From positions 1-6,011 of the forward strand of contig JAJRRZ010000206.1 of the NCBI GenBank assembly GCA_024279045.1: a stretch of 6,011 nucleotides of DNA. The letters are read 5' to 3'. This DNA is from Alphaproteobacteria bacterium. Its GTDB lineage: Bacteria; Pseudomonadota; Alphaproteobacteria; Rhizobiales; Aestuariivirgaceae. Shown here one piece after another: positions 5,745 through 6,011 of the stretch. A program made the position numbers and the translations under genes. The notes under the pieces are model-generated. The model had not been told where the DNA came from. It saw nothing but the letters and a program-made list of their open reading frames with translations, and did not search any database. Within the stretch, counting starts at the first letter, position 1. Each line of letters starts with the position of its first letter.

Positions 5745-5821
5745 GGCGGGGTAGCTCAGTTGGTTAGAGCAGCGGAATCATAATCCGCGTGTCGGGGGTT
5801 CGAGTCCCTCCCCCGCTACCA
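5745..5821 (+). tRNA. tRNA with anticodon CAT, probably elongator tRNA-Met
   Basis: The 77-base gene folds as a complete cloverleaf. The acceptor stem GGCGGGG (5745-5751) pairs with CCCCGCT (5811-5817), leaving a G-U at the 1-72 position. T8 A9 precede the D stem GCTC/GAGC. The anticodon stem GCGGA (5772-5776) pairs with TCCGC (5784-5788) around loop ATCATAA, anticodon CAT at 5779-5781. The T arm has loop TTCGAGT. CCA is encoded (5819-5821). CAT could be elongator Met, initiator fMet, or Ile2 after lysidine modification. The paired acceptor top and D arm argue against the initiator, and the body resembles alphaproteobacterial elongator Met genes as I remember them. Ile2 cannot be fully excluded by eye. 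Confidence 0.95.
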
Positions 5822-5886
5822 ATCAAATCAATGGGTTATGAGAAATCCCGCCCCACCCCATTCCCGTAGATACTGTAGCGGCGCGG

Positions 5887-5990
5887 TTGTCATTGCGCAA
5901 AGTGGCGATTGTCTTTGCACATTCTGTCAGTGTGGTTCCGGACTGGAGATGATCAGCTCGGCAGCTCTTTTCGAGGCTGATTTGCTGATC
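5887..5990. repeat. Direct and inverted repeats in the gene-free right end
   Basis: After the tRNA, 5822-6011 has no recognisable gene. It contains an imperfect direct repeat: TTGTCATTGCGCA (5887-5899) and TTGTCTTTGCACA (5909-5921), 11 of 13 identical and 22 bp apart, about two helical turns. A perfect 7-bp inverted repeat follows, GATCAGC (5951-5957) and GCTGATC (5984-5990), with further partial pairing inside (CAGCTC near 5962, GAGGCTG near 5973). These could be regulatory sites for a gene beyond the right edge, or chance. Confidence 0.35.
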
Positions 5991-6011
5991 GTGTAGGTGG
6001 TGGTGTCTGTC

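Noticed and set aside
5829..5862. AATGGG/CCCATT pair after the tRNA as a terminator
   Set aside because: It has six-base arms with a 21-base loop and no T-tract.

Overview
This window looks like a high-GC alphaproteobacterial chromosome. The clearest marker is a DUF1153/SciP-type regulator, a family tied to the alphaproteobacterial CtrA circuit. A Rhodobacter-type phosphatidylethanolamine N-methyltransferase and the fmt-truA gene order fit the same class. I cannot place it confidently below class level. All protein-coding genes are core housekeeping or regulatory genes. I see no prophage, transposase, CRISPR array, defence gene or biosynthetic cluster.

Layout, left to right. The 5' part of trkH (K+ uptake channel subunit) is on the minus strand at 1-572 and runs off the left edge. 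A 240-bp gap (573-812) behind it holds inverted repeats and a cluster of TGACG/CGTCA pentamers. Next is the minus-strand pair fmt-truA (2590 down to 813), joined by a TGATG stop/start overlap. From 2591 to 3040 is a 450-bp gene-free stretch. It is dominated by two adjacent long imperfect palindromes of about 161 and 169 bp, related in sequence, followed by a strong GC-rich terminator-like hairpin. sciP is on the minus strand at 3041-3316. The region between the divergent genes sciP and mnmA contains a (CA)10 microsatellite and a CtrA-box-like site. mnmA and pmtA follow on the plus strand, then a tRNA gene with anticodon CAU (probably elongator Met) with its own promoter. The last 190 bp have no recognisable gene.

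How the genes relate. Fmt formylates the initiator Met-tRNA, TruA makes pseudouridine at positions 38-40, and MnmA thiolates U34 of Lys/Glu/Gln tRNAs; with the tRNA gene, half of the window concerns tRNA function. SciP is a cell-cycle regulator that restrains CtrA. PmtA makes phosphatidylcholine from phosphatidylethanolamine, and TrkH moves potassium.

The most interesting material is non-coding: the tandem hairpin elements, whose arms stay paired although the two copies have diverged; the dinucleotide repeat 24 bp upstream of sciP; and the TGACG cluster upstream of trkH. I found no convincing new multi-gene system.
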